Assembly: GCA_011523655.1 (NCBI GenBank)
Contig: WTGH01000024.1
Location: forward strand, 124,001 to 188,000
DNA from: Rhodospirillaceae bacterium
GTDB lineage: Bacteria > Pseudomonadota > Alphaproteobacteria > Bin65
Length of the DNA: 64,000 nucleotides
Direction: 5' to 3'
This document shows positions 1 through 10,079 of this stretch, piece after piece. The notes under the pieces are model-generated. The model was not told where the DNA came from, ran no database searches, and worked only from the letters and a program-made list of their open reading frames with translations. Positions within the stretch are counted from its first letter, which is position 1, and the number at the start of each line of letters is the position of its first letter. Position numbers and translations under genes: made by a program.

Positions 1-1283
1 CGGCCGAGACGGAGTCCGCCCGTTCGCAGCGCAACCGCTATGTCCGCGATGCGCATGCGGCAGCGAACATCGATGCCGATCCGGAGGCGGACTGGGTGGA
101 CTACGCCGCCGCCGGCGTTTCCGATCGCGAGATGCTGGACCGGACATGCGTGAACATGCTGCGATTGGTCGATCTGGGCGACGACCTGTACCAGTTCGGC
201 CTGCGCGGGACGATCGATCCGTCCGAGCGGCCGGACCTGGCCGACGCGATGCTGACCGCCAGGGCCGCCCTGCGCGACAGGCTAGACGCGACGCAGCAGT
301 CGGCTCTGGTCGAGCCGTTCGACCGGGCACGCTACAACACCAACGCGACCCTTGCGGAAAACCTGCTGTTCGGCACGCCGGCGGGCGCGGTTTTCGATAT
401 CGACCGGCTGGCCGAGCATCCGTTCGTCCGGCAGGTGATCCACGAGGCGGATCTTGCCGACACGCTGCTCGAGGTCGGCCGGCAGCTCACCGAAACCATG
501 GTGGAGATTTTTGCCGACCTGCCGCCGGGCCACGCCTTCTTCGACCAGTTCAGCTTCTTCGGCTCCGAAGAGATGCCGGAATACCAGCAGCTCCTCGCCA
601 GAACGGCCGGGCAAACCGCGGCGGACATGCGCGACGAAGACCGGTTCCGCCTGCGTTCGCTGCCGTTCAAGCTGATTCCCGCCCGCCATCGCCTGGGTCT
701 GCTGGACGACGACATCCAGGCCAGGGCGCTGAAGGCGCGGGAAATCTTCGCCGCGACCCTGCCGGACACGCTGCGCGGCGAAGTCGAGTTCTTCGACCCC
801 GACCGGTACAACCGGGCGGCGACCCTGCAGGACAATATCCTGTTCGGCAAGGTGTCCTACGGCGAGGCCAATGCCGCCGGCAAGCTGAGCGCTATGATCG
901 GGGAGGTGCTCGATTCCCTGTCGCTCCGCGACGCCGTGATGGTGGCGGGGCTCGCCCACTCCGTGGGCGTTGCCGGCGCCCGGCTGTCGGCGGCCCAGCG
1001 GCAGAAGGTCAACATGGCCCGCGGCCTGATCAAGCGGCCCGACCTTTTCGTCGTCAACGAAGGCATCAGCAATCTCGACGGCGCCGCCCAGCGGCGTGTG
1101 CTCGACGCCGTCCTCGGCGAGATGAAGGGCCGGGGCGTGATCTGGTCGCTGCACAGGCCCGGCTTCGCGCGAAACTTCGACCATGTCATCGTGATGAAGA
1201 GCGGCCGGGTCCTCGAGCAGGGCAGTTTCGCCGAGCTCGACAAGGAGGGTTCGGCGCTGCGGGAACTGCTGGAATCGGAATAG
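1..1283 (+). CDS. ABC transporter ATP-binding protein, degenerate (5' end missing)
   Basis: The reading frame is already open at base 3 and stops at 1283, so about 426 C-terminal residues are visible. The end has the layout of an ABC nucleotide-binding domain: a signature-like LSAAQRQ (about bases 982-1002), a Walker-B-like stretch with D-loop (LFVVNEGISNLD, about 1044-1079) and an H-loop histidine in WSLHRPG. ABC proteins normally have LSGGQ and a Walker-B aspartate; here the signature glycines are alanines and the Walker-B Asp is Asn, although the following Glu is kept. A motif of the type YN..ATL..N(L/I)LFG, typical after the Q-loop of exporter ATPases, occurs twice (about 330-375 and 807-848), so the domain may contain an internal duplication. 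It is followed by a cNMP-binding gene and a methyltransferase gene on the same strand. Substrate unknown; ATPase activity is doubtful. Confidence 0.75.
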   Translation, partial: AETESARSQRNRYVRDAHAAANIDADPEADWVDYAAAGVSDREMLDRTCVNMLRLVDLGDDLYQFGLRGTIDPSERPDLADAMLTARAALRDRLDATQQSALVEPFDRARYNTNATLAENLLFGTPAGAVFDIDRLAEHPFVRQVIHEADLADTLLEVGRQLTETMVEIFADLPPGHAFFDQFSFFGSEEMPEYQQLLARTAGQTAADMRDEDRFRLRSLPFKLIPARHRLGLLDDDIQARALKAREIFAATLPDTLRGEVEFFDPDRYNRAATLQDNILFGKVSYGEANAAGKLSAMIGEVLDSLSLRDAVMVAGLAHSVGVAGARLSAAQRQKVNMARGLIKRPDLFVVNEGISNLDGAAQRRVLDAVLGEMKGRGVIWSLHRPGFARNFDHVIVMKSGRVLEQGSFAELDKEGSALRELLESE

Positions 1284-1351
1284 AATGCGGTGACGGCCGG
1301 CCGGCTGCCGGCCTCGCGGGGGCGCCCGACAGAGGGACCGGAGGACGTAAC

Positions 1352-1798
1352 GTGAGCCTGAACGAAGAAGTCGAGATTCTGCGCAACATTCCAATGTTCG
1401 CGAATATCGAATCGTCCAAACTGAAACTCCTGGCCTTCACGAGCGAGCGTCACGCCTACAAGGAAGGCGAATACCTGTTCCACGAGGGCGATGAAGGCGA
1501 CAGCGCCTACATCATCGTGGAGGGCGAGGCCGACGTGATCATCGAGACCGGCGAAGGCCCGCTGACCGTGGCGCATTTCCGCAAGAACGCGCTGATCGGC
1601 GAAATCGCCATCCTGACCGACGTGCCGCGCACGGCGACGGTGAAGGCGACGACCCGGCTCGACGCGATGGTGATCTCGAAAGAGTTGTTTTTCCGCCTCG
1701 TCATGGAGTTTCCGCAGATCGCGGTGGAAATCATGCGCGAACTGGCCAAGCGTCTGGAGGCGACCAACGCCCGGATCCGGGAACTGAGCGCTGCCTGA
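1352..1798 (+). CDS. Cyclic nucleotide-binding domain protein
   Basis: A 148-residue protein that is almost entirely one cNMP-binding (Crp-type) beta-roll followed by a short C-terminal helix. The roll shows YLFHEGDEGDSAYIIVEGEADV and the phosphate-binding-cassette-like region IGEIAILTDVPRTATV (about residues 75-92), which retains the Gly-Glu and Arg-Thr-Ala positions seen in cAMP/cGMP binders. There is no DNA-binding helix-turn-helix, so it is not a Crp regulator but a stand-alone sensor or regulatory subunit. The start is GTG, chosen because GGAGG lies 7 bases upstream; the same frame is open far upstream only as an antisense-type artefact. It probably acts with the flanking ABC protein and methyltransferase, which is inference from gene order. 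Confidence 0.85.
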   Translation: MSLNEEVEILRNIPMFANIESSKLKLLAFTSERHAYKEGEYLFHEGDEGDSAYIIVEGEADVIIETGEGPLTVAHFRKNALIGEIAILTDVPRTATVKATTRLDAMVISKELFFRLVMEFPQIAVEIMRELAKRLEATNARIRELSAA

Positions 1799-1816
1799 CC
1801 GAAGGCGGCGGCAGCG

Positions 1817-2335
1817 ATGACCCGAACGGCGACGGAAAGCCGCCTCGAGCGAATGATCGCCCGGCTGGTCACGCAGCGGGCGCTGCTGGACTGGGCCGCC
1901 GAACGGGTTTCCGGCATCGACGGCCCGGTTCTCGAAATCGGCCTCGGCAAGGGCCGGACCTATAGCCATTTGCGGCGCCTGTTTCCCGGCCGGGACATCT
2001 GGGCGTTCGATTACGAGGTCCACGCGCCGGCGCACAGCCGGCCGGCGCCGGAGCGAATCCTGCTCGGCGATTTTCGCGAGACGCTGCCGGCCTGCTGGGC
2101 CGAAATCGAGGCGCCGCCGGCGCTCGTTCATGCCGATATCGGCACCGAGAGCCGCCGGGCCGATGCCGCGCTCGCCCGGTTCGTCGGCATCGTCATGGCG
2201 CAGCGGCTGGCGCCGGGTGGCATTCTGCTGGGCGACCGGGACATGAGCAGTCCCGGCCTTGTCCCGCTGGACCCCCCGGCCGTGGCGCTCCCCGAAGGGG
2301 TCTCGGCCTGGCCCTATTGCGTGTACCGGCGGTAA
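1817..2335 (+). CDS. Class I SAM-dependent methyltransferase
   Basis: A 172-residue Rossmann-type methyltransferase. Motif I is VLEIGLGKGRTYSHL (about residues 39-53), with the glycine-rich SAM loop; an acidic residue ends beta-2 in WAFDYEV, and PPALVHADIGT looks like motif IV. The small size and the IGLGKGRT form are like the bacterial methyltransferases of the Methyltransf_33 type, but the substrate cannot be read from the sequence. It begins 18 bases after the cNMP-binding gene and is probably co-transcribed with it and the ABC gene. The gene ends 14 bases before the convergent hydrolase gene. Confidence 0.8.
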   Translation: MTRTATESRLERMIARLVTQRALLDWAAERVSGIDGPVLEIGLGKGRTYSHLRRLFPGRDIWAFDYEVHAPAHSRPAPERILLGDFRETLPACWAEIEAPPALVHADIGTESRRADAALARFVGIVMAQRLAPGGILLGDRDMSSPGLVPLDPPAVALPEGVSAWPYCVYRR

Positions 2336-2348
2336 CCGCGACACCGGC

Positions 2349-3527
2349 TCAACGGCGCGCAGCGACGACCAGGGAAATGAGCCGCCTGAATTCCCGGCGC
2401 AGGACGAATCTGTCGTTCCGGCAGAAATCGGACGTTCGCCCGGCGTCGCCAAGACACGAGAGGGCAAGGGATTCCAGCGCCGCCTTCGGGGCCATGCCCC
2501 GTTCGCCGATCAGGCCCAGGAAGCGCCGCATGAAAACGGTCATGTCCGCCTGATGGACGATGACCGTGTGCCATGCCGGCACCACGATAACGGCCTGATG
2601 GCCGAGGCCGAGCGCCCAGAAGCTGCCGGCCGGCAGCCCGGTATCCGGCGATGGCACCCACCACAGGTAACTGTGGCCGGCCCGCAAGCCGCCCATGCCG
2701 GTCCCGGTCGCTTCCGCCGCGATACGGTCGATCCAGGAACGGGACAGCAGGCGCTTGCCGTTGACGACGCCGCCGTTGAGATAAAGCCGCCCGAACAGGG
2801 CAAGGTCGCGCCCGGACATCCGGAACATCGCTGCCCGATGTCTCGAAACCCGCGGCGCAGCGACATACGAAACGTCCGCCGCCGCGAAATCCGCCATTCC
2901 GGCCGGAATGGCGACGCCGGCCGTGAACGCGGCTCCGATCGACAATCCCGTGCGCCGCTCGAAAATCGTCGTCAGGACGTTGTAGTCCCAGTTGTTGTAG
3001 GCCCATTTCGATCCCGGCTCGTTTTCGCCGATGCCGAGGCGGCGCGTCCTCTCTTCGCGCTGCCCCTGCTCGGCAGCGGCCCGGTGATTTATGCCCGAAA
3101 CGCTCCGGATAAGATGACGGACGGTCGCCTGCTTTTGCCGCGGCGTGAGGGGATCCGGCGAATCGTCGATGCCGAGTTGCGTCAGGGTAGCGTCGAGATC
3201 GATCCGTTTCGGGCCTTTGCCGGCATGTTGTCCGACAAGCGCGCTCAGCAACGCCTTGCGAATCGAGTGCACATTGTATCGTTGCGAGGCATCGCCCAGC
3301 GACGCTACCGCCTTGCCGTGCGAAACGATCAGAAGCGTATCGGTGCTCAGGGTTTTCGCGTAGGCGACGACCTCGGCGAGACCGGCCATGTCCCAGCCTG
3401 ATCGGCGGATTTCCGGGGTTGTTGCGCGGGCCATTCCGGAGCGCGGCGTCTCCTGGGCCTCTGCAACGCCGAGAGCCGCGAAGACGATCGCCGAGGCGAC
3501 CGGGAATATTCGTGGATTGCGTGCCAT
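2349..3527 (-). CDS. Serine hydrolase, beta-lactamase / penicillin-binding-protein fold
   Basis: A 392-residue exported protein. The chosen ATG gives MARNPRIFPVASAIVFAALG...AEAQE, a clear signal peptide with a cleavage site after AEA; the frame stays open 24 codons further upstream. The catalytic SxxK is SIRK (about residue 110), the second motif is probably the Tyr-Asn of KWAYNNWDYN, and a loop reading GLGHQAV fits the third (K/H)xG position. This is the class C beta-lactamase/esterase family, whose members are peptidases, esterases or resistance enzymes; a beta-lactam role is not implied. It lies last in the minus-strand run ftsK-lolA-hydrolase-xthA and converges with the methyltransferase gene. 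Confidence 0.8.
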   Translation of the reverse strand: MARNPRIFPVASAIVFAALGVAEAQETPRSGMARATTPEIRRSGWDMAGLAEVVAYAKTLSTDTLLIVSHGKAVASLGDASQRYNVHSIRKALLSALVGQHAGKGPKRIDLDATLTQLGIDDSPDPLTPRQKQATVRHLIRSVSGINHRAAAEQGQREERTRRLGIGENEPGSKWAYNNWDYNVLTTIFERRTGLSIGAAFTAGVAIPAGMADFAAADVSYVAAPRVSRHRAAMFRMSGRDLALFGRLYLNGGVVNGKRLLSRSWIDRIAAEATGTGMGGLRAGHSYLWWVPSPDTGLPAGSFWALGLGHQAVIVVPAWHTVIVHQADMTVFMRRFLGLIGERGMAPKAALESLALSCLGDAGRTSDFCRNDRFVLRREFRRLISLVVAARR

Positions 3528-3623
3528 ACGGGGTCCCGGTGCGGTTGCCGCTGCGGCGGCCATCCGGCGGGATATGGGAAAGAGGCCGGGCCGCCGCAAG
3601 GCGATGGCGCCGCGGTCGGACAG

Positions 3624-4412
3624 TCAGATGTCCAATTCCACCAGCACCGGCGCGTGGTCGGACGCCTTTTCCCAATCCCGCGCATCGGCGAGCACCCTGG
3701 CGTCGGCGACTTTCGGCGCCAGCGGCGGCGTCACCCAGACATGGTCCAGGCGCCGGCCCCGGTTCGAGGCGCGCCAGTCCCGGGCGCGGTAGCTCCACCA
3801 GGTAAACAGCGGTTCGGCCGGGTCGATCTTGGCGCGCACGGCATCGACCCATTCGTGGGCCGTCTGCATCCGCCCGAAATGCTCGACCTCGACGGGCGTG
3901 TGACTCACCACCTTCAGAAGCTGTTTGTGGGACCACACGTCGGTTTCAAGCGGCGCGACGTTCAGGTCGCCGACCAGGATGCGCGGCTTCGACGGGTCCT
4001 GCGCCGCCCACCAGCCGGCCTGTTCGGTCATGAACCGTAATTTGTGGGCGAATTTCGGATTGATCTCCGGGTCCGGCTCGTCCCCGCCCGACGGCAGATA
4101 GACATTATGCAGCTCGATGCCGCCGGGCAGCGTCGCCGACTGGTGGCGCGCATCGTCGATCTCGCACCAGTTATGCCGGGCGTGGCCGGCCAAGGGCACG
4201 CGCGAAAGGATCGCCACGCCGTGATAGGCCTTCATGCCGAAGATTTCGATATGCGCGAAACCCATGGCGCGCAAGGCCTCCAGCGGAAACTTGCCGTCCT
4301 CGACCTTGGTTTCCTGCAGGCAGACCACGTCGGGGTCTTCGGCCGCGACCAGCCGTTCGATCAGGTGAAGGCGGGGGCGGATGGAATTGATGTTCCAGGT
4401 GACGAGTTTCAT
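3624..4412 (-). CDS. xthA: Exodeoxyribonuclease III
   Basis: A 262-residue enzyme of the EEP nuclease superfamily that removes nucleotides 3' to 5' from duplex DNA and cleaves at abasic sites during base-excision repair. Landmarks in order: MKLVTWNINSIR at the start, the catalytic Glu in CLQETKVED (about residue 34), ILVGDLNVAP (Asp and Asn, about 146-155), and SDHAPV at the C-terminus with the catalytic Asp-His pair. Length and all active-site motifs match the Xth family. The neighbours (ftsK, lolA) are the usual alphaproteobacterial context. Confidence 0.95.
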   Translation of the reverse strand: MKLVTWNINSIRPRLHLIERLVAAEDPDVVCLQETKVEDGKFPLEALRAMGFAHIEIFGMKAYHGVAILSRVPLAGHARHNWCEIDDARHQSATLPGGIELHNVYLPSGGDEPDPEINPKFAHKLRFMTEQAGWWAAQDPSKPRILVGDLNVAPLETDVWSHKQLLKVVSHTPVEVEHFGRMQTAHEWVDAVRAKIDPAEPLFTWWSYRARDWRASNRGRRLDHVWVTPPLAPKVADARVLADARDWEKASDHAPVLVELDI

Positions 4413-4445
4413 GCCCGCAAGGTCGGCCAGGAAGCGATGGGGCGC

Positions 4446-5258
4446 CTATTCGGCCGCGGTCAGCAGGCCACCGGCCGCATCCGCGCCGGCATAGGCCCGG
4501 ACAGCAGCGCCGAACGCCTCGAACAGGGCATGGCTGTTCTCGTCCGTGTCGTGGGTGATTTCGGGATGCCACTGCACGCCGAGAACGAAACCGGGGCTTT
4601 CCGGAAAGTCGATCGCTTCGATGACTCCGTCGTCGCTCACGGCGTTGATCCGCGCGCCCGGCGCCGGCTCCCGGATCCCCTGCGCATGCAGCGTGTTCAC
4701 GACGATCCTGTCGGCATCGATAATCCGGCGCAGCAAGCCCTGCCCCGAAATGGCCACCGGGTGCTCGCGCGCCGACCGCACGCCCCTCGGCCGTGTCTTG
4801 TCCGACCGGTGATCCCGGTGGCCGGGCGCTTCATGCAACTTGCCGTACAGGCTGCCGCCCATGGCGACGTTCAGTTCCTGTATGCCGCGGCAGATCGCGA
4901 GGACCGGAATACCGCGGCGGACGGCACCGCGGATCAGCGGCAGGGTCGTCGCGTCCCGGTCCGGATCGTTCAGATCGCCCTCAAAGGGCTCGGCGCCATA
5001 ATGATGGGGCTCGACGTTCGACGGGCTGCCGGTCAGCAGAAGGCCGTCCAGACGGTCGAGGATGCTGTCGATCGCGCCGTCCGGGAAATGCCGCGCCATG
5101 GCGGGCACCGCCAGCGGCACGCAGCCGGACGCCTCGAGGATCGCTTCCAGATTGCGCTGCATCACCCAGTGGACGACGAAGGTATCCTCCCAGGTACGGC
5201 GGCAGGCGGAAACCCCGACGATCGGGACAAGTGCGGACGGAGGAACGGGGACGGTCAT
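4446..5258 (-). CDS. Gamma-glutamyl-gamma-aminobutyrate hydrolase-like protein (peptidase C26)
   Basis: A 270-residue class-I glutamine amidotransferase-fold hydrolase. The nucleophile is the Cys in LAICRGIQELNVA (about residue 126) and the His/Glu of the triad lie in GVQWHPE near the end. LLLTGSPSNVEPHHYG is the family's oxyanion-hole region. Relatives such as PuuD hydrolyse gamma-glutamyl-GABA in putrescine breakdown; no other put/puu gene is near, so the substrate is unproven. An ATG six codons upstream (5276) is possible; 5258 was chosen because it gives the usual MTVPVPP start just ahead of the first beta strand. It lies between lolA and xthA on the same strand. Confidence 0.85.
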   Translation of the reverse strand: MTVPVPPSALVPIVGVSACRRTWEDTFVVHWVMQRNLEAILEASGCVPLAVPAMARHFPDGAIDSILDRLDGLLLTGSPSNVEPHHYGAEPFEGDLNDPDRDATTLPLIRGAVRRGIPVLAICRGIQELNVAMGGSLYGKLHEAPGHRDHRSDKTRPRGVRSAREHPVAISGQGLLRRIIDADRIVVNTLHAQGIREPAPGARINAVSDDGVIEAIDFPESPGFVLGVQWHPEITHDTDENSHALFEAFGAAVRAYAGADAAGGLLTAAE

Positions 5259-5311
5259 GGCGCGCACTATAGGCATCCGCGCCGCCGCGTAAAATGGTTC
5301 TTCGATCCGGG

Positions 5312-5965
5312 CTACCGGTCGCTGCCGGGAGGCGCCGGCAGGCGCCCCGCGGGCAATGCAAACAGCGACGGATCGAGCGCGACGTCGAGTTGCGTTTCCG
5401 ACAGGAAAACCTGCGTGAGCTCGCCCTGGGCATCGAGAACGGTCCAGCCGGACAGGTCGAGCGTATCGCGGTCGAAGGCCAGGGTCATCTGGCCCCGGTG
5501 CGATGATTCCCGCCGAACGACGGTGACCAGTATCTGCTGTCCGGCCCGGCGAACCCGGGTTACGCGAATGTCGCGGTCGAAGCGTATCTCGCTGCGGACA
5601 AGAATGCCGGCGGGCGTCGCGTTCAGCGGGAAATGCTGCGGTTCGCCATGCTTGCCCTGAATCACGATAAGCCACAGCCGGGACGTGAGAAGCACCAGGT
5701 CCCGCCGGTCGAACTGAATCCGCATCTGGCCGGGCCGCTGGATGAAGATGTCGCCCCGGTCGATCCGGCCGTTGGGCGAAATCTGCCTGAACCGGGTGCG
5801 CAGCGTGCGGAAACCGTTGACCTTCGTTTCGATCCGCTTGAGGTCGGCGCGGTCCTGCGTGCTCAGCGGTCCCGGGTCCGGTGTCTGCGCGCCTGCGCCG
5901 GCCGTCAGGAGGAGCGCGGCGAGGCCGGCGCCGGCAAGACCCCGAAACGCGCGTAGCAATGTCAT
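5312..5965 (-). CDS. lolA: Outer-membrane lipoprotein carrier protein LolA
   Basis: A 217-residue periplasmic protein with signal peptide MTLLRAFRGLAGAG...GAGAQT. The mature part has the LolA pattern of an antiparallel beta barrel around residues 45-200: the FRQISPNGRIDRGDIFIQRPGQMR region with the conserved Gly-Xaa-Phe and Pro-Gly-Xaa-Xaa-Arg positions, then FDRDTLDLSGWTVLD and the DPSLFALP end. LolA takes lipoproteins from LolCDE at the inner membrane to the outer membrane (LolB in some species). It follows ftsK with a 57-base gap, the arrangement usual in Alphaproteobacteria. Confidence 0.93.
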   Translation of the reverse strand: MTLLRAFRGLAGAGLAALLLTAGAGAQTPDPGPLSTQDRADLKRIETKVNGFRTLRTRFRQISPNGRIDRGDIFIQRPGQMRIQFDRRDLVLLTSRLWLIVIQGKHGEPQHFPLNATPAGILVRSEIRFDRDIRVTRVRRAGQQILVTVVRRESSHRGQMTLAFDRDTLDLSGWTVLDAQGELTQVFLSETQLDVALDPSLFALPAGRLPAPPGSDR

Positions 5966-6022
5966 GTCGACCTCGAATGCGGCCGGGAAGGGAGCGCCGG
6001 GTATCCCGGCGGCGGAGACGCG

Positions 6023-8587
6023 TCAGGCGCCGATCAGGACTTCGCGCTTGCCGGCGTGATTGGCCGGGCTCACGACACCGCGCTGCTCCATCTGTTCGAC
6101 GAGCCGCGCCGCCCGGTTATACCCGATCTGAAGACGGCGCTGAATGAAGGAGGTGGAGCATTTTCCCTCCGTCATGACGATGTCCACGGCCTTGTTGTAG
6201 AGGTCGTCGCCGCCGCTCTCGGCGCCGGCCGCTCCGGGCAGTCCGTCTTCGTCGTCGTCCTCGGTAATCTGGTCGAGATAGACCGGCTCGCCCTGCGTGC
6301 GCAGGTAGGCCACCACATCCTCGACCTCCTCGTCGCTGACGAAGGGGCCGTGCACGCGGGTGATGCGCCCGCCGCCCGCCATATAGAGCATGTCGCCCTG
6401 GCCCAGCAGCTGCTCGGCGCCCTGTTCGCCCAGAATGGTGCGGCTGTCGATCTTGGTCGTGACCTGGAAGGAGACGCGCGTCGGGAAGTTCGCCTTGATC
6501 GTTCCGGTGATGACATCGACCGACGGGCGCTGGGTCGCCATGATGAGGTGGATTCCGGCGGCGCGCGCCATCTGGGCAAGGCGCTGGACCGCGCCCTCGA
6601 TGTCCTTGCCCGCGACGAGCATGAGGTCGGCCATCTCGTCAACGATCACGACGATATAGGGCAGCGGGTCCAGGGGTATCTCCCGCTCTTCCACGACCGG
6701 CTGCCCGTTGTCGTCGGTTCCGGTGCGGACGGTCTCGGTAACGGTCTCCCCGTTCTTGCGGGCTTCGGCGAGGCGCTGGTTGTAGCTGTCGATGTTGCGC
6801 ACGCCCATTTTGGACATGGCGCGGTAGCGGTTTTCCATCTCCCGGACCGCCCAGCGCAGGGCGACGACGGCCTTTTTCGGGTCGGTGACCACCGGCGTCA
6901 GCAACTGGGGAATATCGTCGTAGATCGACAGTTCCAGCATCTTGGGGTCGATCATGATGAACTTGCACCGGTCGGGCGGCAGCCGGTAGAGCAGCGACAG
7001 GATCATGGTGTTGACCGCCACCGACTTGCCGGAACCGGTGGTGCCGGCGATCAGCAGGTGGGGCATCCTGGCCAGGTCGGCCAGAACCGGCGCGCCGCCG
7101 ATATCCTTGCCCAGCGCCAGCGCCAGCTTGTGCGCCGACCGCTCGAAGCTGCGCGCCGCCATCATCTCGCGCAGATAGACCGTTTCCCGGTTCTGGTTCG
7201 GCAGTTCTATGCCGATCACGTTGCGGCCCGGCACTACGGCGACCCGGACGGACAGGGCGCTCATCGACCGGGCGATATCGTCGGCGAGGTTGATCACCCG
7301 GGACGACTTCACGCCCGGCGCCGGCTCCAGCTCGTACAGGGTGACGACCGGCCCCGGCCTGACCTTGACGATCCGGCCCTTGATGCCGAAGTCCGCCAGG
7401 ACGGTCTCCAGGTAGCGGGCATTCTGCTCCAGCGCCGTCGTGTCGAGATGGTCGCCGGCGCCCGGCGGCGGTTCCTGCAGCAGGCTGAGCGCCGGAGTCT
7501 TGTACCGGCCCGGATCCAGGTCGAGTTTCGGTTCGCGGGCTTCGCGCGCCCGATCCCCCGGGGCCGGCGGCTTGGCCTTGTCCGCGATGAGCCTGGCGCC
7601 TTTCTTGAGGAACGGCGTCGTGCGTCCACCCTTCCGTTTCGCGCCGCGCGTGGCCCCGGCCGCCTCCTTTTCTCCGGACTCCGATGCCGGTTCGCGCTTG
7701 CCGCGGCCCCGTTCGCCGCGTTTCCGGTCGCCGGCCCTGGCCTGTTCGCGCTTGACCTTGGACGCGAGCGGCCGCGCGGCGACTTCGGCTGCGGGGCTGA
7801 CGTCCGGCTCATCGGGCCGCTCGTCGGGCGATACGAAATCGGGCTCCGCCCGCGCAGGACGCACGATCCGGGATTCGGTGCGGGCGCGCCGCCGGATCAG
7901 AAGGCGGAAGGGCCAGAACAGCGCCGCGCCGATCCAGCGCCATTCGCGCAGCGTCAGCCCCAGAACCGGCAACAGAACGACGATACCCAGCCCGAGAACG
8001 GCAAGGACGGCCGGCCAGCCCTGCGCCATGGCGCCGAACATGTCGTGTGCGGCAAGCGCCAGCGCCCGCCCGACCGCGCCGCCCGGCCCGGCATGGACCG
8101 GCCAGCCCTGTGCCCCCGGAATGCCGGCAAAGGCGGCAACCAGAAGCAGCAGGGCCACGGGCAGCAGCAGCAGCCGCCAGCCGAAGGCGTCCAGACGCAC
8201 GCCGCTCGCCAGCCGGCCTGACCAGGCGGCAACCGCCAGCGCAAGAACGTAGCCGCCCAGCCCGATCGCCTGCAGCACCGCGTCGGCGACCCAGGCGCCG
8301 CCGATCCCCATGACGTTCCTGACCGGTGCGCCGGACTGCGTGTTCCAGGAAGAATCGGACGGCGCGTAGGACAGCAGCGCCAACAGGAACGCGCCGGCAA
8401 TCAGCGCCAGCGCAAATCCGCAGGCGCGCCGCCAGCTGCGCTTCAGCAGATCCTTCAATTCCGGCGGCAGGAAAGCCGATCTGGTTCCGCGCCGGGCCTG
8501 TGTGCCGGCCGGTGCGCGGACAGGCCGTTTTTTCGCCTGCCGGGACGAGGCTCTGCTTTTGCCGGACAGGGCGGCGGCGCGCGCCAT
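6023..8587 (-). CDS. ftsK: DNA translocase FtsK
   Basis: An 854-residue protein. A basic N-terminus is followed by about four membrane segments (first near residue 57, last near 180-200), a charged Lys/Arg/Glu-rich linker (about 210-320) and the RecA-like motor. Walker A is AGTTGSGKS (about residue 511), Walker B lies in [12 protein letters not shown], and the C-terminal winged-helix gamma domain (about 790-854, [20 protein letters not shown]) reads KOPS motifs. FtsK anchors at the division septum and pumps chromosome dimers for XerCD resolution. Start 8587 was chosen as the ATG just before the basic N-terminal segment; an ATG about 20 codons upstream is in frame. Confidence 0.95.
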   Translation of the reverse strand: MARAAALSGKSRASSRQAKKRPVRAPAGTQARRGTRSAFLPPELKDLLKRSWRRACGFALALIAGAFLLALLSYAPSDSSWNTQSGAPVRNVMGIGGAWVADAVLQAIGLGGYVLALAVAAWSGRLASGVRLDAFGWRLLLLPVALLLLVAAFAGIPGAQGWPVHAGPGGAVGRALALAAHDMFGAMAQGWPAVLAVLGLGIVVLLPVLGLTLREWRWIGAALFWPFRLLIRRRARTESRIVRPARAEPDFVSPDERPDEPDVSPAAEVAARPLASKVKREQARAGDRKRGERGRGKREPASESGEKEAAGATRGAKRKGGRTTPFLKKGARLIADKAKPPAPGDRAREAREPKLDLDPGRYKTPALSLLQEPPPGAGDHLDTTALEQNARYLETVLADFGIKGRIVKVRPGPVVTLYELEPAPGVKSSRVINLADDIARSMSALSVRVAVVPGRNVIGIELPNQNRETVYLREMMAARSFERSAHKLALALGKDIGGAPVLADLARMPHLLIAGTTGSGKSVAVNTMILSLLYRLPPDRCKFIMIDPKMLELSIYDDIPQLLTPVVTDPKKAVVALRWAVREMENRYRAMSKMGVRNIDSYNQRLAEARKNGETVTETVRTGTDDNGQPVVEEREIPLDPLPYIVVIVDEMADLMLVAGKDIEGAVQRLAQMARAAGIHLIMATQRPSVDVITGTIKANFPTRVSFQVTTKIDSRTILGEQGAEQLLGQGDMLYMAGGGRITRVHGPFVSDEEVEDVVAYLRTQGEPVYLDQITEDDDEDGLPGAAGAESGGDDLYNKAVDIVMTEGKCSTSFIQRRLQIGYNRAARLVEQMEQRGVVSPANHAGKREVLIGA

Positions 8588-8775
8588 GGCTGCTCCCGAT
8601 GGTGCCGGACGGCGGCGTGCGTCGCGCCGGACGGCATGCCGTTGCATCCGATTCGCGGCGTGAGCCCATGCCCACGCGGAATCGGGACATATTGAATCGG
8701 CGCAAGTATACAATAATTTACAATAAATAAAAAAGGGGTGCTTGAAGCGCCCCTGAATCTTTATCGAATCGAATC
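8588..8775. other. Intergenic region between ftsK and the second amt gene
   Basis: About 190 bases with no convincing gene. The AT-rich half (about 8690-8730) holds a TATACT hexamer on the minus strand that could be a -10 element for ftsK, but no good -35 was found. The rest is the amt transcription terminator. Confidence 0.5.
8729..8754 (-). terminator. Rho-independent terminator after amt
   Basis: On the minus strand an AGGGG-C-GC / GC-A-CCCCT stem with one mismatch and a TTCAA loop is followed by six T. It starts 22 bases after the stop codon of the second amt gene. Confidence 0.8.
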
Positions 8776-10005
8776 TTATCGCCTTACAAATTCTTCTTCG
8801 GGATATGCACCGATATTGTGTATCGCAAGGTCGGCCCCTCTTTCTTCCTCTTCTTCGGTCAGGCGAATTCCTATTGTCAATTTGACCGCGCCATAGGCAA
8901 TTGCGCCCGCGGCGAGCGCATAGCCGGCGCCGGCAAGCGAGCCGACCAACTGGGACAGGAACGTAACGCCGCCCAGTCCGCCGAATGCCGTCAGCCCGAA
9001 GATGCCGCAGGCGATGCCGCCCCACAGGCCGCACAGGCCGTGCAGGGGCCAGACGCCGAGAACGTCGTCGATCTTCCAGCGGTTCTGGCACAGCATGAAG
9101 GTGACGACGAACAGCACGCCGGCCACCGCGCCGGTCGCCAGTGCGCCGATCGGGTGCATCAGGTTCGAGCCGGCGCAGACCGCTACCAGCCCGGCGAGCG
9201 CGCCGTTATGGACGAATCCCGGATCGCGCCGCCCGACCACCGTTGCGGCGAGCAGGCCGCCGGCCATCGCCATCACCGAGTTGAGCGCGACCAGGCCTGT
9301 CACGTCGGCGAGCTTCTGGGCGCTCATCACGTTGAAGCCGAACCAGCCGACGGACAGGATCCAGCTGCCCAGCGCGAGAAACGGAATGTTGGACGGCGGA
9401 ATCGCGACCGCGCTGCCGTCCTTGCGGTAGCGGCCCCGGCGCGCGCCGAGCAGCAGGACCGCCGAGAGCGCCATCCAACCGCCGACGGCGTGGACGACGA
9501 TCGAGCCGGCGAAATCGTTGAACGGCGCCCCGAAACTGCGCTCCAGCCAGCCCTGGATGCCGAAATTGCCGTTCCAGACGATGCCCTCGAACAGCGGATA
9601 GAACAGGCCGACCAGGATCGCCGAGGCCAGCACCTGCGGCCAGAAGCGCGCCCGCTCGGCGATGCCGCCGGAAATGATGGCCGGGATGGCGGCGGCGAAG
9701 GTCAGCAGGAAGAAGAACTTCACCAGGTCGTAGCCGCTTTTGGCGAAGGGGCTGCCCTCGGCGGCGCCGGTCAGCATCGCGGCGTCGGCCAGGAAGGTCA
9801 CGCCGTAGGCGACCATGTAGCCGATAAAGAAATACACCACGGTCGACACGCAAAAGTCGGCGAACAGCTTGACCAGCGCGTTGACCTGGTTCTTGCGCCG
9901 CACCGTGCCGACCTCGAGAAAGGCAAAGCCCGCGTGCATGGCGAGCACCATGACCGCGCCCATCAGAACGAACAGGACGTCGCCGCCCGACTTGAATGCC
10001 TCCAT
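8776..10005 (-). CDS. Ammonium transporter (second Amt copy)
   Basis: A 409-residue Amt/Mep/Rh channel with about eleven membrane segments. The twin histidines of the pore are present (VVHAVGG and WPLHGLCG), as is the Asp of NDFAGS at the substrate-recruiting position. Unlike the preceding amtB it has no cleavable signal peptide, and its C-terminus ends [17 protein letters not shown], a longer tail of the type that contacts GlnK. The ATG at 10005 was chosen because an AGGAAAGG ribosome site precedes it. It lies 171 bases after amtB with a terminator between them, so it may need read-through or its own promoter. Confidence 0.93.
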   Translation of the reverse strand: MEAFKSGGDVLFVLMGAVMVLAMHAGFAFLEVGTVRRKNQVNALVKLFADFCVSTVVYFFIGYMVAYGVTFLADAAMLTGAAEGSPFAKSGYDLVKFFFLLTFAAAIPAIISGGIAERARFWPQVLASAILVGLFYPLFEGIVWNGNFGIQGWLERSFGAPFNDFAGSIVVHAVGGWMALSAVLLLGARRGRYRKDGSAVAIPPSNIPFLALGSWILSVGWFGFNVMSAQKLADVTGLVALNSVMAMAGGLLAATVVGRRDPGFVHNGALAGLVAVCAGSNLMHPIGALATGAVAGVLFVVTFMLCQNRWKIDDVLGVWPLHGLCGLWGGIACGIFGLTAFGGLGGVTFLSQLVGSLAGAGYALAAGAIAYGAVKLTIGIRLTEEEEERGADLAIHNIGAYPEEEFVRR

Positions 10006-10079
10006 GGGAAATGCCTTTCCTGTTTGAACCTGTCGCCGGTCCGGATCGAGTACGACAATCCTGCCTCGGCGCAATCGAC

